From assembly GCA_020639295.1 (NCBI GenBank), contig JACKGY010000005.1, positions 186,001-250,000 of the forward strand: DNA of 64,000 nt, read 5' to 3'. A program made the position numbers and the translations under genes. This stretch comes from Planctomycetota bacterium. GTDB lineage: Bacteria > Planctomycetota > GCA-002687715 > DRQF01. Below are positions 28,021 to 36,931 of this stretch, piece by piece (within the stretch, counting starts at the first letter, position 1; each line of letters begins with the position of its first letter). A model generated the notes under the pieces. The model saw only the letters and a list, made by a program, of their open reading frames with translations, was not told the origin of the DNA and searched no databases.

Positions 28021-30588
28021 ATGACGCGAGCCAGGCTCGTCATCGCCACGCTCTTCCTCGCCGCCGCGGCGCCGTTCGCGGCCCCGAGTGCGAAGGCGCA
28101 AGGCATCCAGGAGATCCAGGTCGACGCCGCGGCGCTCGGTTTCACCGAGGTCAGCAGCGCCAACGAGTCCTTCGCCCTCTTCGAGCGCGAGGGCGAGACC
28201 TACTACGCGGTGAGTCTGGACGGCGGGCGAAGCCTCGCCACGGTCCGAAGGCAACGGCCGCAGCTGATGCTGCGCGACCATCGCTTCGATCCGCTCGCCG
28301 GCCTGCCCGCGGCACCGTCCGGCTTCGAGTCCGGTGCCGACCAGAGGCTCTTCCTGGTGCAATACCACTGCCAGCTCCTGAACGGCTTCGACGCCTGCGT
28401 CGCCGCCACCGGCGCCGAGCTTCTCCAGGTCTTCCCCTGGCAGGCCCGGCTGGTCCGCTGTGACGCCGCCCAGCTGGCGGAGATCGCCACCCTGCCCTTC
28501 GTGCGCTGGGTCGGGCCCTACCGGCCGGACTGGCGCCTCGATCGGGCCGTCCTCGATCAGCTGGTCGCCGGTCGCCGGGCTCCGGGCCGCTACTGGATCC
28601 ACGTGACCCGCTCGGGCCTCGAGGAGAAGGAGCGACTCGCGGACTACATCCAGGAGATCGGCGGGCGCCCCGCCGACTACATCTCGCCCCACGGCCATCT
28701 CTTCGAGGCCGATCTCGACGCGTTCCAGCTCCGCCAGCTGATCGACCGCGACGAGGTCCTCTTCATCGACGAATGGTCGGCCCCCGAGAACGACCTCGAC
28801 ATCGCCCGCCAGTTCGGCGGCGCCGACTACGTCGAGACCATGGGCGGCTACGCCGGACAGGGCGTTCGCGGCGAGGTCCAGGACAGCGGCCTCTACACCG
28901 CGCACCCGGATTACGTCACCCCGGCCCTGATCCACGGCGGCAACAGCACCGATACGAGCCACGGCACCCAGGTCTACGGCGTGGTCTTCGGCACCGGCCT
29001 CAACAACCCGCAGGCCCGCGGTTTCCTGCCGGAAGCCCAGCCGGTCTTCCATGCCTACAGCGCCATCGTCGACCGCTACGTCGAGACCGGAGAGCTCCTG
29101 CAGGCGCCCTACCGCTGCGTGTTCCAGACCAACAGCTGGGGCAATACCCAGACCAGCGCCTACACGACGATCTCGGCCGACATCGACAACATCCTCTTCG
29201 ACCACGACATCATCGTCACCCAGTCGCAGAGCAACACCGGCACGACCTCGTCGCGGCCCCAGGCCTGGGCGAAGAACATCGTCTCGGTGGGCGGCATCCG
29301 TCACTACAACACCCTCACCGAGACCGACGATGCCTGGGCCAACGGCGCCAGCATCGGGCCGGCGGCGGACGGCCGTCTGAAGCCCGACATCTCGTCCTTC
29401 TACGACTCGACGCTCGCCGCCAACAACAGCGGCGGCTACTCGAACTTCAGCGGCACCAGCAACGCGACGCCGGTCACCGTGGGCCACTTCGGCCTGCTGT
29501 TCCAGATGTGGGCCGACGGCATCTTCGGCAACCCGCTGGTGAACTGGGACGTGTTCGACAACAAGCCCCATGCCTCGACGGCCAAGGCGCTGATGTTGAA
29601 CGCGGCGACTCAGTATGCCTTCAGCGGCACCACCCATGACCTCACCCGCGTGCATCAGGGCTGGGGCCGTCCCGACGTCAAGAGTCTCTACGACCGTCGC
29701 GGCAAGATGCAGTGGATCGATCAGAGCGTCGTCCTGACCCAGCTCCAACAGGTGAGCTACAGCATGGTCGTCCAGCCCGGCGAGCCCGACTTCCGGGCCA
29801 CGCTGGTCTACCCCGACCCGGCCGGCAATCCGGCGGCGAGCGTGCACCGCATCAACGACCTGACCCTCAAGGTCACCGCCCCCGGCGGCACGATCTACTG
29901 GGGCAACGTCGGCCTGGCCGCGAACAACTTCTCGACCGCGGGCGGCAGCGCCAACGTGGTCGACACCGTGGAGCAGGTCCTGATCCAGAACCCGGCCGCG
30001 GGCACCTGGACCGTTCAGGTCATCGCCACCGAGGTCAACCAGGACGGCCACGTCGAGACCGGCGCGGTCGACGCCGACTTCTCGCTGGTGGTCACCGGCG
30101 TCGTGCCGGCGGCGGGCCCGCCGGCCGACTTCGGGCAGGCCAACCAGAGCGACGCGATCCTGGAGATCCGCGATGCGCTCAACCTCAACGGCCAGAAGCC
30201 CCGGGTCGGCGTCAACGGCCCCTTCTTCGCCACCCTGTCGGCCGGCGAGCCGCTCGAGTTCACCTGGAAGGGCCCGGTCAACCGGACCTTCATGCTGCTC
30301 TTCGGCGCCCTCAACCGCGCGAACGAGGTCTTCCCGGGCATCGGCAACCTCGACGTCGGCCTGGTCGGGCCGGGGAACTACTCGGACGTCCAGACCCTGA
30401 TGAACGGCCTGGCCCCGGTGAGCTTCTTCGACCTCCTCGCCAACACCGGTCCCGCCGGTTCGCGGACTCTGTCCTTCACCGTGCCCCCGACCCTCACCGG
30501 CCCGCTGGGGGCCTTCCAGAGCGTGTTCTGGGACGGCCTCAACAACGTCATCCGCCTCAGCGCGGCGACCGAAGTGACCATCAACTGA
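28021..30588 (+). CDS. Secreted S8 (subtilisin-type) serine protease with C-terminal planctomycete module
   Basis: This 855-residue precursor starts MTRARLVIATLFLAAAAPFA (signal peptide). A propeptide-like region to about residue 260 precedes the catalytic domain. Triad candidates are Asp288 in VQDSGLYTAHPDY, His314 in SHGTQVYG and Ser480 in SGTSNATPV; the oxyanion Asn371 is in TNSWGN. Beyond the protease domain is a P-domain-like beta-sandwich (LVYPDPAGNPAASVHRINDLTLKV). A module of roughly 155 residues (GQANQSDAILEIRDALNLNG to AATEVTIN) is shared with two neighbouring secreted proteins. AAAGGAC precedes the ATG at 28021; an upstream in-frame ATG at 28006 is less likely. The next gene starts 11 nt after its stop. 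Confidence 0.9.
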   Translation: MTRARLVIATLFLAAAAPFAAPSAKAQGIQEIQVDAAALGFTEVSSANESFALFEREGETYYAVSLDGGRSLATVRRQRPQLMLRDHRFDPLAGLPAAPSGFESGADQRLFLVQYHCQLLNGFDACVAATGAELLQVFPWQARLVRCDAAQLAEIATLPFVRWVGPYRPDWRLDRAVLDQLVAGRRAPGRYWIHVTRSGLEEKERLADYIQEIGGRPADYISPHGHLFEADLDAFQLRQLIDRDEVLFIDEWSAPENDLDIARQFGGADYVETMGGYAGQGVRGEVQDSGLYTAHPDYVTPALIHGGNSTDTSHGTQVYGVVFGTGLNNPQARGFLPEAQPVFHAYSAIVDRYVETGELLQAPYRCVFQTNSWGNTQTSAYTTISADIDNILFDHDIIVTQSQSNTGTTSSRPQAWAKNIVSVGGIRHYNTLTETDDAWANGASIGPAADGRLKPDISSFYDSTLAANNSGGYSNFSGTSNATPVTVGHFGLLFQMWADGIFGNPLVNWDVFDNKPHASTAKALMLNAATQYAFSGTTHDLTRVHQGWGRPDVKSLYDRRGKMQWIDQSVVLTQLQQVSYSMVVQPGEPDFRATLVYPDPAGNPAASVHRINDLTLKVTAPGGTIYWGNVGLAANNFSTAGGSANVVDTVEQVLIQNPAAGTWTVQVIATEVNQDGHVETGAVDADFSLVVTGVVPAAGPPADFGQANQSDAILEIRDALNLNGQKPRVGVNGPFFATLSAGEPLEFTWKGPVNRTFMLLFGALNRANEVFPGIGNLDVGLVGPGNYSDVQTLMNGLAPVSFFDLLANTGPAGSRTLSFTVPPTLTGPLGAFQSVFWDGLNNVIRLSAATEVTIN

Positions 30589-30599
30589 GGAGCTCGACC

Positions 30600-31619
30600 A
30601 TGAAGACCCGTTTCGGAACGATCATCGCGCTCCTCGTCGCGGCGACCCTGCAGGTCGCGGCGACGGCTCAGAGCGTCAGCCTTCCCTACAGCCAGAACTT
30701 CGACAACCTGCCGGTCGGCAACGGCTGGAGCATGACGACCACCGGTCCCGGCCGGGTCGTCTTCGGCACGCCGCCCTCGGCCTCGCCGATCTCCGGCAAC
30801 AACGCCATCCTCATGGACGGCACCATGAACGGCGTCGCCTACACCAACACCGTCACCCTGAAGGTCGACCTGGCCGGAGCCAGCGGCTGCCGGCTCAGCT
30901 ACTGGGCGCGGGAGGCCTCCGACGAACCCGATGCCGCGGATGGCCTCTTCATCTCCGACGGCAACCAGACCGTCCTGGCCTACTCGCACACCAGCCTCAC
31001 TTCGACCTGGATCCAGATCCAGATCGACGTCGGCCAGGTGCTCGCGACCAACGGCATGACCACGGGGGGCGTGATCGACATCATCTGGAGCCAGGCCGAC
31101 AACTACCCGATCCCGACCGATGGGCTCTGCGTCGACGACGTGGTCGTCCTGCCGCCACCGGTCCCGGACAGCGGTCAGGCCAACCAGGTCGACGCCGCGC
31201 TCGACGTCAACGGCGGCCTCAATCTCAACCTCCAACCCGCTTCGATCGGGATCAACGGCCCCTTCTTCGCCAGTGGCAACGTCGTGCAGATCGCGATCGA
31301 CGGGCCCACGTCCTGGCCCTTCGCGCTCCTGCTCGGACCGCTCAACCGCAACAACGCGGTCTTCCCCGGGATCGGTAGCCTCGACATCGGCATGCTCGGC
31401 GCCGGCAACTATGCCGACATCCTGCTGATCATGGACGGGGCCAATCCGGTCGGCTTCTTCGACTACTTCGCGTACACGGACGCCACCGGCCAGGCGAACC
31501 TGAGCTTCGACCTGACCGGCCTGCCTTCGGGCGTCCTCGGCACCTTCCAGGCGCTCGTCTACCAGCCGGCGTCGCCCTTCTTCAAGCTGACCGCGGCCTT
31601 CGAGTACAGCCTGCCCTGA
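30600..31619 (+). CDS. Secreted protein with jelly-roll-like domain and shared C-terminal module
   Basis: This 339-residue precursor starts MKTRFGTIIALLVAATLQVA (signal peptide, cut near ATAQS). Residues about 25-180 look like a MAM/concanavalin-like sandwich (PYSQNFDNLPVGNGWSMTTTG, GLCVDDVVVL). Residues about 185-339 are the same C-terminal module as in the S8 protease (GQANQVDAALDVNGGLNLN, INGPFFASG, LGPLNRNNAVFPGIGSLDIG). GAGGAG is 7 nt before the ATG, and the gene follows the protease by 11 nt, so the two are one operon. It may be a substrate, partner or co-targeted surface protein of the protease. A hairpin terminator follows. Confidence 0.82.
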   Translation: MKTRFGTIIALLVAATLQVAATAQSVSLPYSQNFDNLPVGNGWSMTTTGPGRVVFGTPPSASPISGNNAILMDGTMNGVAYTNTVTLKVDLAGASGCRLSYWAREASDEPDAADGLFISDGNQTVLAYSHTSLTSTWIQIQIDVGQVLATNGMTTGGVIDIIWSQADNYPIPTDGLCVDDVVVLPPPVPDSGQANQVDAALDVNGGLNLNLQPASIGINGPFFASGNVVQIAIDGPTSWPFALLLGPLNRNNAVFPGIGSLDIGMLGAGNYADILLIMDGANPVGFFDYFAYTDATGQANLSFDLTGLPSGVLGTFQALVYQPASPFFKLTAAFEYSLP

Positions 31620-31639
31620 GCAGGGTCCGATCGCGTCTT

Positions 31640-31673
31640 GAACGGCGTCCGGGCATCCGCTCGGACGCCGTTC
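31640..31673 (+). terminator. Hairpin terminator between convergent genes
   Basis: A perfect 12-bp stem (GAACGGCGTCCG and its complement) with a 10-nt loop, followed by TCGTTG. It lies 20 nt after the operon's last stop. It may also serve the opposing response-regulator gene. Confidence 0.7.
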
Positions 31674-31697
31674 TCGTTGCCGGCGGGGTCCGTCTAT

Positions 31698-32078
31698 TCA
31701 GCGCCCGAGGATGCGGGTGATGCGCTGGATGAGCGCCTCGCTGCTGTAGGGCTTGGCCAGGAACTCGACGCGGTCACCGAGCTGGTCGGCGGGATCGAGA
31801 TGATCGGCCGTGTAGCCGGACACGTAGAGGATGCGCGTTCCCCGAAACCGACTCTGGAAGGCACGCGCGAGTTCGGGGCCGCTCATCCCCGGCATGACGA
31901 CGTCGGTGATCAACATGTCGATGAGGCCGCCGTGACGCTCCAGGACTTCGAGCGCCTCGGCGCCATGGGCCGCCGACAGGACGGCGTAGCCGAAACGTCG
32001 CAGGATGCGCTCGGTGACCCGACGGACCGCGTCGTCGTCTTCGCAGAGCAAGATCGTCGCTGTAGCGCCTTCAGACAC
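31698..32078 (-). CDS. Single-domain response regulator (receiver domain)
   Basis: This 126-residue stand-alone receiver has an acidic pocket EDDD at residues 13-16, phospho-acceptor Asp59 in LITDVVMPGMSG, a switch Ser in LYVSGYT, and Lys in FLAKPYS. There is no output domain. The sequence style (LCEDDDAVRRVTERILRRFGY, VMPGMSGPELA) matches receivers paired with hybrid histidine kinases, but no kinase is in the window. The GTG at 32078 is preferred because the receiver fold starts a few residues later; an ATG at 32150 would add 24 non-receiver residues. It could pass phosphate to an orphan kinase pathway or act by protein contact. Confidence 0.85.
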   Translation of the reverse strand: MSEGATATILLCEDDDAVRRVTERILRRFGYAVLSAAHGAEALEVLERHGGLIDMLITDVVMPGMSGPELARAFQSRFRGTRILYVSGYTADHLDPADQLGDRVEFLAKPYSSEALIQRITRILGR

Positions 32079-32409
32079 GCATGAGTCCCGTAGATTACTG
32101 GCCGGCAGTCGTCGACGATGGTCCCCGGGCTCGCCCCGACCCGGGATCACCGGCCATGCTAACGAGAACCGCGGCTTTCTGGAACGGTGGCAGACTGATC
32201 GACTCGACTCCTACTCGAGAGGGGCACCCGGCCGCGACGACGCGGCGACCACCGAGGCCTCGGGTCGTCCCCCCGGGCCGCACCTGTTTGTCTCCGAATG
32301 AGACAGCATGACCGTTTTGACCGGACCAACCCTGGGGGAAACACCCGATTCTGGGCCTCCCGGGCCGGCCGGGCGCAAGGTGCTCCGGCCCGTTGCCGAA
32401 AAGCCCAAC
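32079..32409. other. Divergent intergenic region between receiver and PilZ genes
   Basis: This is 331 nt between divergently read genes and should carry both promoters. A small inverted repeat, TGTCTC with GAGACA across a 5-nt loop, sits near 32288-32305. No promoter elements were assigned. Confidence 0.45.
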
Positions 32410-32862
32410 ATGAGCAACCCGACCGGAGTCGATGCTTCGCCCACCATCGAGGGTTCGAGACGACGTCTCGACCGCGTGCGCATCCTCCTTCCGTTCCGGG
32501 TCTACGAAGAGGGGAGCGGCATCCTGCTCGGCCGCCTCAACGACATCCACGAGGAAGGCTGCCGACTCTCCAGCCCCATCGCCTACGAGATCGGCCGGGC
32601 CTTCAAGGCACGCCTCGACTTCGGCCGAGCGATCGAGGGCTGTGAATGCGTCGTGGCCGAGATGACCGTGCGCTGGTGCCGCAGGGCCGAGCAGATCCGG
32701 ACGGAACCCTTCTGGGAGATGGGCTTCCAGTTCAAGGAGACCGACGAGACCTTCCGAGGCGCGGTCCGCGGCTTCCTCGAGCAGGCTGCCTTTCTCGACG
32801 AGTGGCTCGAGAGCGAGAACAAGAGCGCGGGCGAGCGGCAGCCGCTCGCCAACGGTCGCTGA
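32410..32862 (+). CDS. PilZ-domain protein (probable c-di-GMP receptor)
   Basis: This protein of about 150 residues contains RRRLDRVRILLPFRVYEE, the Arg-rich entry strand of PilZ. LNDIHEEGCRLSSP then matches the (D/N)-x-S-x-x-G motif with His in place of Ser, and VRWCRR with WEMGFQFKE forms the closing strands. PilZ proteins bind cyclic di-GMP and control motility, adhesion or polysaccharide output, which would fit the large surface-polysaccharide locus downstream. A charged helical C-terminus follows. The start at 32410 is uncertain: an ATG at 32308 would add 34 residues of low-complexity sequence, and neither has a clear Shine-Dalgarno. Confidence 0.72.
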   Translation: MSNPTGVDASPTIEGSRRRLDRVRILLPFRVYEEGSGILLGRLNDIHEEGCRLSSPIAYEIGRAFKARLDFGRAIEGCECVVAEMTVRWCRRAEQIRTEPFWEMGFQFKETDETFRGAVRGFLEQAAFLDEWLESENKSAGERQPLANGR

Positions 32863-33306
32863 GGCGACCTCGACCAGGGTTGTCAAGTCCCCGCCCGACC
32901 CCTGCGCAGGCCCTTTTCGGCCGCGGCCTCGGTCCCCATGGTGAGTTTCCCGATCGCCGCCAGCGCGCGACCTGATCCGGTCGACCACCGACCCGACCAG
33001 CCACCGACCGCCCCGTGAGCAACGGAAGGATGGTGCCGAACGTCACTTAGGTCGCCTGCTCGCGAACACGTGCCGATTCGCTGCGCCAGCGTTCCCGACG
33101 CCCGAGGATTCACCGACGCCAAGTTCGGCAAAGCGCTTCAAAAGCGCGGTCATAGGGTGTAGCCTCTTCCTTGCACGCACGCGACCGACCCGGTCGAGCC
33201 GGGTCGAATGTTGTACAAGCCGCCATACGAGATGACGTCACTCGGCGAGAGCACGAGGTCGATTGGTAGACTCGCGGCAGACGCGAATACAGGAGATCTT
33301 CCTACG
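32863..33306. other. Intergenic region with an inverted repeat upstream of the LamG-type gene
   Basis: This is 444 nt without a gene. Bases 33186-33206 form a perfect 8-bp inverted repeat, CGACCCGG with CCGGGTCG across a 5-nt TCGAG, about 100 nt upstream of the LamG-type start. It has no T-run, so it is not a typical terminator and could be an operator or leader hairpin. A stop-spanning small hairpin (GGTCGC/GCGACC) sits at the end of the PilZ gene. Confidence 0.4.
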
Positions 33307-35463
33307 ATGAAGCACGGCACCTACAAGTTCCTGCTCGTTGCCCTGCTGGCAACGGCCTGCGCCGCGACCGCGATGGCGCAGTCTGTTCCCGACATGCATT
33401 ACCTGCGCTTCAACGAGGGCACGGGTAACACGACAGCCGACCTGGCGATCCCGGGTGTCGGCGCGGCGCCCACGTTGCCGTCGGGCATCTGGGATCCGAC
33501 CAACAACTACCTCGGCGCCGCGGGACTGAAGATCCTCACCACGCAGGTGGCCGGCGTCGTCGCCCGCATGAACCAGCCCTTCAGCGTCTCCGGCAGCTGG
33601 ACCATCGAGATCTGGGCGCGTGACCGCGAGACCACGACCGCGACCCGCTACCTCTTCGGTGACAGCAGCGCGTCCATCTACGCCTATCGCACGAGCACCG
33701 GCAACCTCGTCATGGGCGGCACCGGCATGACCGCGCTGACGGTCACCAATGCTCTCCCCAACATCACCTGGACCCACGTCGCCTACGTCTACGACTCGGC
33801 CCAGGGCACCCTGACCTGCTACCTGAACGGCGTCCAGGCCGGCCAGAACACCCAGTCCACGACGCTCGCCTTCAACGGTTCGAACGTCAACGGCCTGATG
33901 ATCGGTGGCTACAGCAGCACCACGCTCAACTGGTTCGGCAACCTCGACGAGTTCCGGATGTGGAACAGCGCTCGGAGCCAGGCGCAGATCGCCGCCAACA
34001 TGAACTTCGAGCTGAACACGGTCGCCGACGACCTGGGCATCGCCTCACTCGACTCTCCGGTTTCGACCGGCGCCAGTGACTGCCTGCCGCTCAGCAACGC
34101 CGAGGCCATCAACTTCACGCTGGTCAGCTACGGCACCAACATGCTGCCGGCCGGCACGCTCTTCAGTGTCGACCTCACCATCGACGGCAGCCTCGTCGCC
34201 ACCGAGATCTTCGGCACCACCAACAACATGAACATCGGTGACACGGAGAGCTTCGGCTTCCTCGCCACCGGCGACTTCTCGATGATCGGCTCGCACAGCG
34301 TCTCGATGACGCTGACCTGGCCGGGCGACCTCAATCCGTCGAACGACACCCTGAACACGAACGTGAACTCGGGCTCCACCTCGACGCCGATCTCGACCTT
34401 CCCCTGGACCGAGAACTTCGACAGCACGACCACCAACAACACGCTGATCCCGCCGACCGGCTGGGTGCAGGATCAGACCGATGCCAGCGGCACCGACTCG
34501 GACTGGCACTTCTACATGGGCCAGACCGGCTCCTTCAACACCGGCCCGGTCGGTGGCGATCACACCACCGGCAGCGCCTACTACGCCTACGTCGAGGACT
34601 CGAGCGGCAACTACCCGCAGGTCAACCTGCAGTCGCCCTGCATCGATCTCAGCGCCGCCACGCTGCCGCGCCTGAGCTTCTGGCTCCACTCCTGGAACTA
34701 CTACCAGCCGCTCTACGAGAACTTCATCTCGGTGGACATCATCTCCTACCCCGGCGGAGTCGTGACCACCGACGTCCTCGGCCCGATCGGCCACCAGCAG
34801 ACCGCCCCGGGTCCGATCGCCGGCACCGCTGGCAACTGGGCCCTGTCGCAGTGGACGAACCAGTTCGTCGACCTCTCGCCCTGGGCCGGCTCCTACATCC
34901 GGATCCAGTTCCGCGGCCGTAGCGACGGTGGCTCCACCAACCACGACATCGCGATCGACGACGTCACGATCTTCGACTTCGTGCCGGGCGTCGGTCAGCC
35001 CGGACAGCCCGGACTCGCCGTGCTCGACATCAACGACGCGGTCAACCAGGCACTCGGTGGTCTCGGTCCCAACTCCGGCGATCCGGGTCCCTTCGCGACG
35101 ACCGGTACGGCCGGCGGTCCCCTGGACTTCACCCTCAGCGGTGAGCCCTTCGCTCCGATCCTGCTGATGATCGGCCCCCTCAACCCGGTGGCCGCGACCT
35201 ACCCGAACATCGGCCAGTTCGACATCGGTGGTCCGGTCAACGCCCAGGGTATTCCGACCCAGCTGCAGGTCATCGGTGACGGCTTCTCGCCGATCACGCT
35301 GATCGACGCCCTGCACATCACCGGCGCCACGGGTTCGACCGTCCTCAACTTCCAGACCCCGCCGCTGCCGCTGGGCGTCCTGGCCTCCTTCCAGGCCGTG
35401 TTCGCCACCACCAACGGCTTCTTCTTCGCGATGTCCAACGCGATCGAGCTCACCATCATCTGA
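33307..35463 (+). CDS. Secreted LamG-type (concanavalin-like) multi-domain protein
   Basis: This 718-residue precursor starts MKHGTYKFLLVALLATACAA (signal peptide to about AMAQS). Residues about 25-240 are a LamG/ConA-like domain (SWTIEIWARDRETTTATRYLF, ITWTHVAYVYDSAQGTLTCYL). The next region, about 245-360, is CARDB-like (PLSNAEAINFTLVSYGTN, WPGDLNPSNDTLN). It is followed by a MAM-like sandwich (FPWTENFDST, ISVDIISYPGG, HDIAIDDVTIFDF). The last 155 residues are a diverged copy of the module seen in the S8 protease operon (LLMIGPLNPVAATYPNIGQFDIGG). AGGAG precedes the ATG by about 11 nt. Probably binds surface glycans or matrix. A very strong terminator follows. Confidence 0.85.
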   Translation: MKHGTYKFLLVALLATACAATAMAQSVPDMHYLRFNEGTGNTTADLAIPGVGAAPTLPSGIWDPTNNYLGAAGLKILTTQVAGVVARMNQPFSVSGSWTIEIWARDRETTTATRYLFGDSSASIYAYRTSTGNLVMGGTGMTALTVTNALPNITWTHVAYVYDSAQGTLTCYLNGVQAGQNTQSTTLAFNGSNVNGLMIGGYSSTTLNWFGNLDEFRMWNSARSQAQIAANMNFELNTVADDLGIASLDSPVSTGASDCLPLSNAEAINFTLVSYGTNMLPAGTLFSVDLTIDGSLVATEIFGTTNNMNIGDTESFGFLATGDFSMIGSHSVSMTLTWPGDLNPSNDTLNTNVNSGSTSTPISTFPWTENFDSTTTNNTLIPPTGWVQDQTDASGTDSDWHFYMGQTGSFNTGPVGGDHTTGSAYYAYVEDSSGNYPQVNLQSPCIDLSAATLPRLSFWLHSWNYYQPLYENFISVDIISYPGGVVTTDVLGPIGHQQTAPGPIAGTAGNWALSQWTNQFVDLSPWAGSYIRIQFRGRSDGGSTNHDIAIDDVTIFDFVPGVGQPGQPGLAVLDINDAVNQALGGLGPNSGDPGPFATTGTAGGPLDFTLSGEPFAPILLMIGPLNPVAATYPNIGQFDIGGPVNAQGIPTQLQVIGDGFSPITLIDALHITGATGSTVLNFQTPPLPLGVLASFQAVFATTNGFFFAMSNAIELTII

Positions 35464-35487
35464 GTTCGGGCGGCATCGACCACGCGG

Positions 35488-35523
35488 AAGGGCGCAGGCT
35501 TCGGCCTGCGCCCTTTCTTCTTG
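35488..35523 (+). terminator. Strong rho-independent terminator of the LamG-type gene
   Basis: A 12-bp perfect stem (AAGGGCGCAGGC and its complement) closes a stable TTCG tetraloop and is followed by TTTCTTCTT. It lies 24 nt after the stop codon. Confidence 0.93.
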
Positions 35524-35620
35524 GCCCGCGCCGAGCCGATGGAAGACCTCGAAGGGCACCGCCTGGAGCACGCCGATCGACCCGATCACCCCCGACCGGC
35601 GAATCGGTCCGCGGCCCGAG

Positions 35621-36931
35621 TCAGGCCAGCTTCAGGCTCCGGACCATCTCGAGCAGGAGAGCGCGCCAATCGATGTCATCGGGGGCCGCCGTCCGCTGGC
35701 GACCGGCGAAGATCCAGAGCTCGTCCTTCACCCGGGCGAAGACGTAGAAGCGCGGCTCGCCGCGGACCTCGAGCCACTCCCAGCGCGCCGGCTGGAACAG
35801 GAGCTCGAAGTCACCGCCGGCGAAGGACTTCACCGGCCCCAGCTTGCTCACGAGTTCGGTGGACAGGGCCGCCTGGACGCTGGCCAGATCGGCCGCGGCC
35901 GGCCAGGGCCGGCGTTCGATCTCGAGCTCGATGCCGCGCTCGGGCTCCTCGATACGGAACGCGTCGTCGTCGGTGACCTCGAGGAAACTCCGGGGGCTCC
36001 AGATCCAGCCTCTGCCGAAGACCTCGTGATGCACCCAGTCCTCCGGCGGTCGTGGGTCGAGGTACCAGTCGTCATCGAGGGCGACGGGAAGAACACGAGG
36101 CAGGGCCCGCAGCCCGTCCCGGCCGAAGATCAGCTCAACGAAGAGGTTCGGGCCCTCGCCGGCCCGATCCTGACCGTCCGCCCGGCGGAAGCCGAATGAG
36201 GTGAGCAGGTAGTCGATCGTCCGCCCGTCGTGGACCTGGCGGCGACGCTTGGGACCTCCCGGCTGGTGATCGCCACAGATGACCATCTCGACGCGACCGG
36301 CGATGATCGGCACGACCTCGCGATTCCAGTTGCTCACGCCGGGGTAGTCCTCGCGCGGATCCTGACCCGGCTGCGCGTCGCGCCAGTCGATCATGCAGTA
36401 GTGCATCAGGATCAGGGGCCGCGGCGCGGTCGCCGGCAGGTCGAGGGACCGACGCAGGAACGCGAGATCCTCCGCCTCGTAGACGCACTTCGCGTCGAGC
36501 GCGATCAGCCGGGTCCCGGCGAGGTCGAAGACCTGATTGCGCACGCCGCCGTGCCGGTCGAAGGCCGCCGCGGAGCGCAGGTCGTGGTTGCCCGCCAGGT
36601 AGTGGAGGGGCGCTTCGAGACCGGCGAAGATCCGATCCAGCCGCCGCCACTCCTCGTCGCCCCCGTTCCGCGTGCTGTCGCCGAGCAGGAAGACCGCCTG
36701 AGGTCGGCGCCGGCGGATCTCGGTCGCGAAGGCCTCCAGCCAGCGATCATCGAGCAGGCGGTCGTCGCTCTCGTCGTGGCTACGAACCCCGAGGCTGTAG
36801 AGGTGGCCCGCGACGATGATGCTCGGCGCCGCCTCCGCCGCCGACCCGCTCGGCGACTCCGGCGCTTCGCCGCAGGCGCCGAGCGCGAAACCCAGGGAGA
36901 CGATGCCGAGCAGCCGGAACGGGAGCTTCAT
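35621..36931 (-). CDS. Lipoprotein with metallophosphoesterase-like domain, partly degenerate motifs
   Basis: This 436-residue precursor starts MKLPFRLLGIVSLGFALGAC, a lipobox with Cys20. The fold resembles calcineurin-like phosphoesterases: FLLGDSTRNG (GD at 84-85), AGNHD (113-117), ILMHYCMIDW and CGDHQPGG. The first D-x-H motif appears as AGH at 41-43, so its Asp is lost, and the usual GHxH reads GDHQ. Metal binding may therefore be altered. The C-terminal 150 residues are unassigned and Trp-rich. The lipoprotein signal supports the start at 36931 rather than an ATG at 36964. It should act at the outer face of a membrane on an unknown phosphoester. Confidence 0.8.
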   Translation of the reverse strand: MKLPFRLLGIVSLGFALGACGEAPESPSGSAAEAAPSIIVAGHLYSLGVRSHDESDDRLLDDRWLEAFATEIRRRRPQAVFLLGDSTRNGGDEEWRRLDRIFAGLEAPLHYLAGNHDLRSAAAFDRHGGVRNQVFDLAGTRLIALDAKCVYEAEDLAFLRRSLDLPATAPRPLILMHYCMIDWRDAQPGQDPREDYPGVSNWNREVVPIIAGRVEMVICGDHQPGGPKRRRQVHDGRTIDYLLTSFGFRRADGQDRAGEGPNLFVELIFGRDGLRALPRVLPVALDDDWYLDPRPPEDWVHHEVFGRGWIWSPRSFLEVTDDDAFRIEEPERGIELEIERRPWPAAADLASVQAALSTELVSKLGPVKSFAGGDFELLFQPARWEWLEVRGEPRFYVFARVKDELWIFAGRQRTAAPDDIDWRALLLEMVRSLKLA

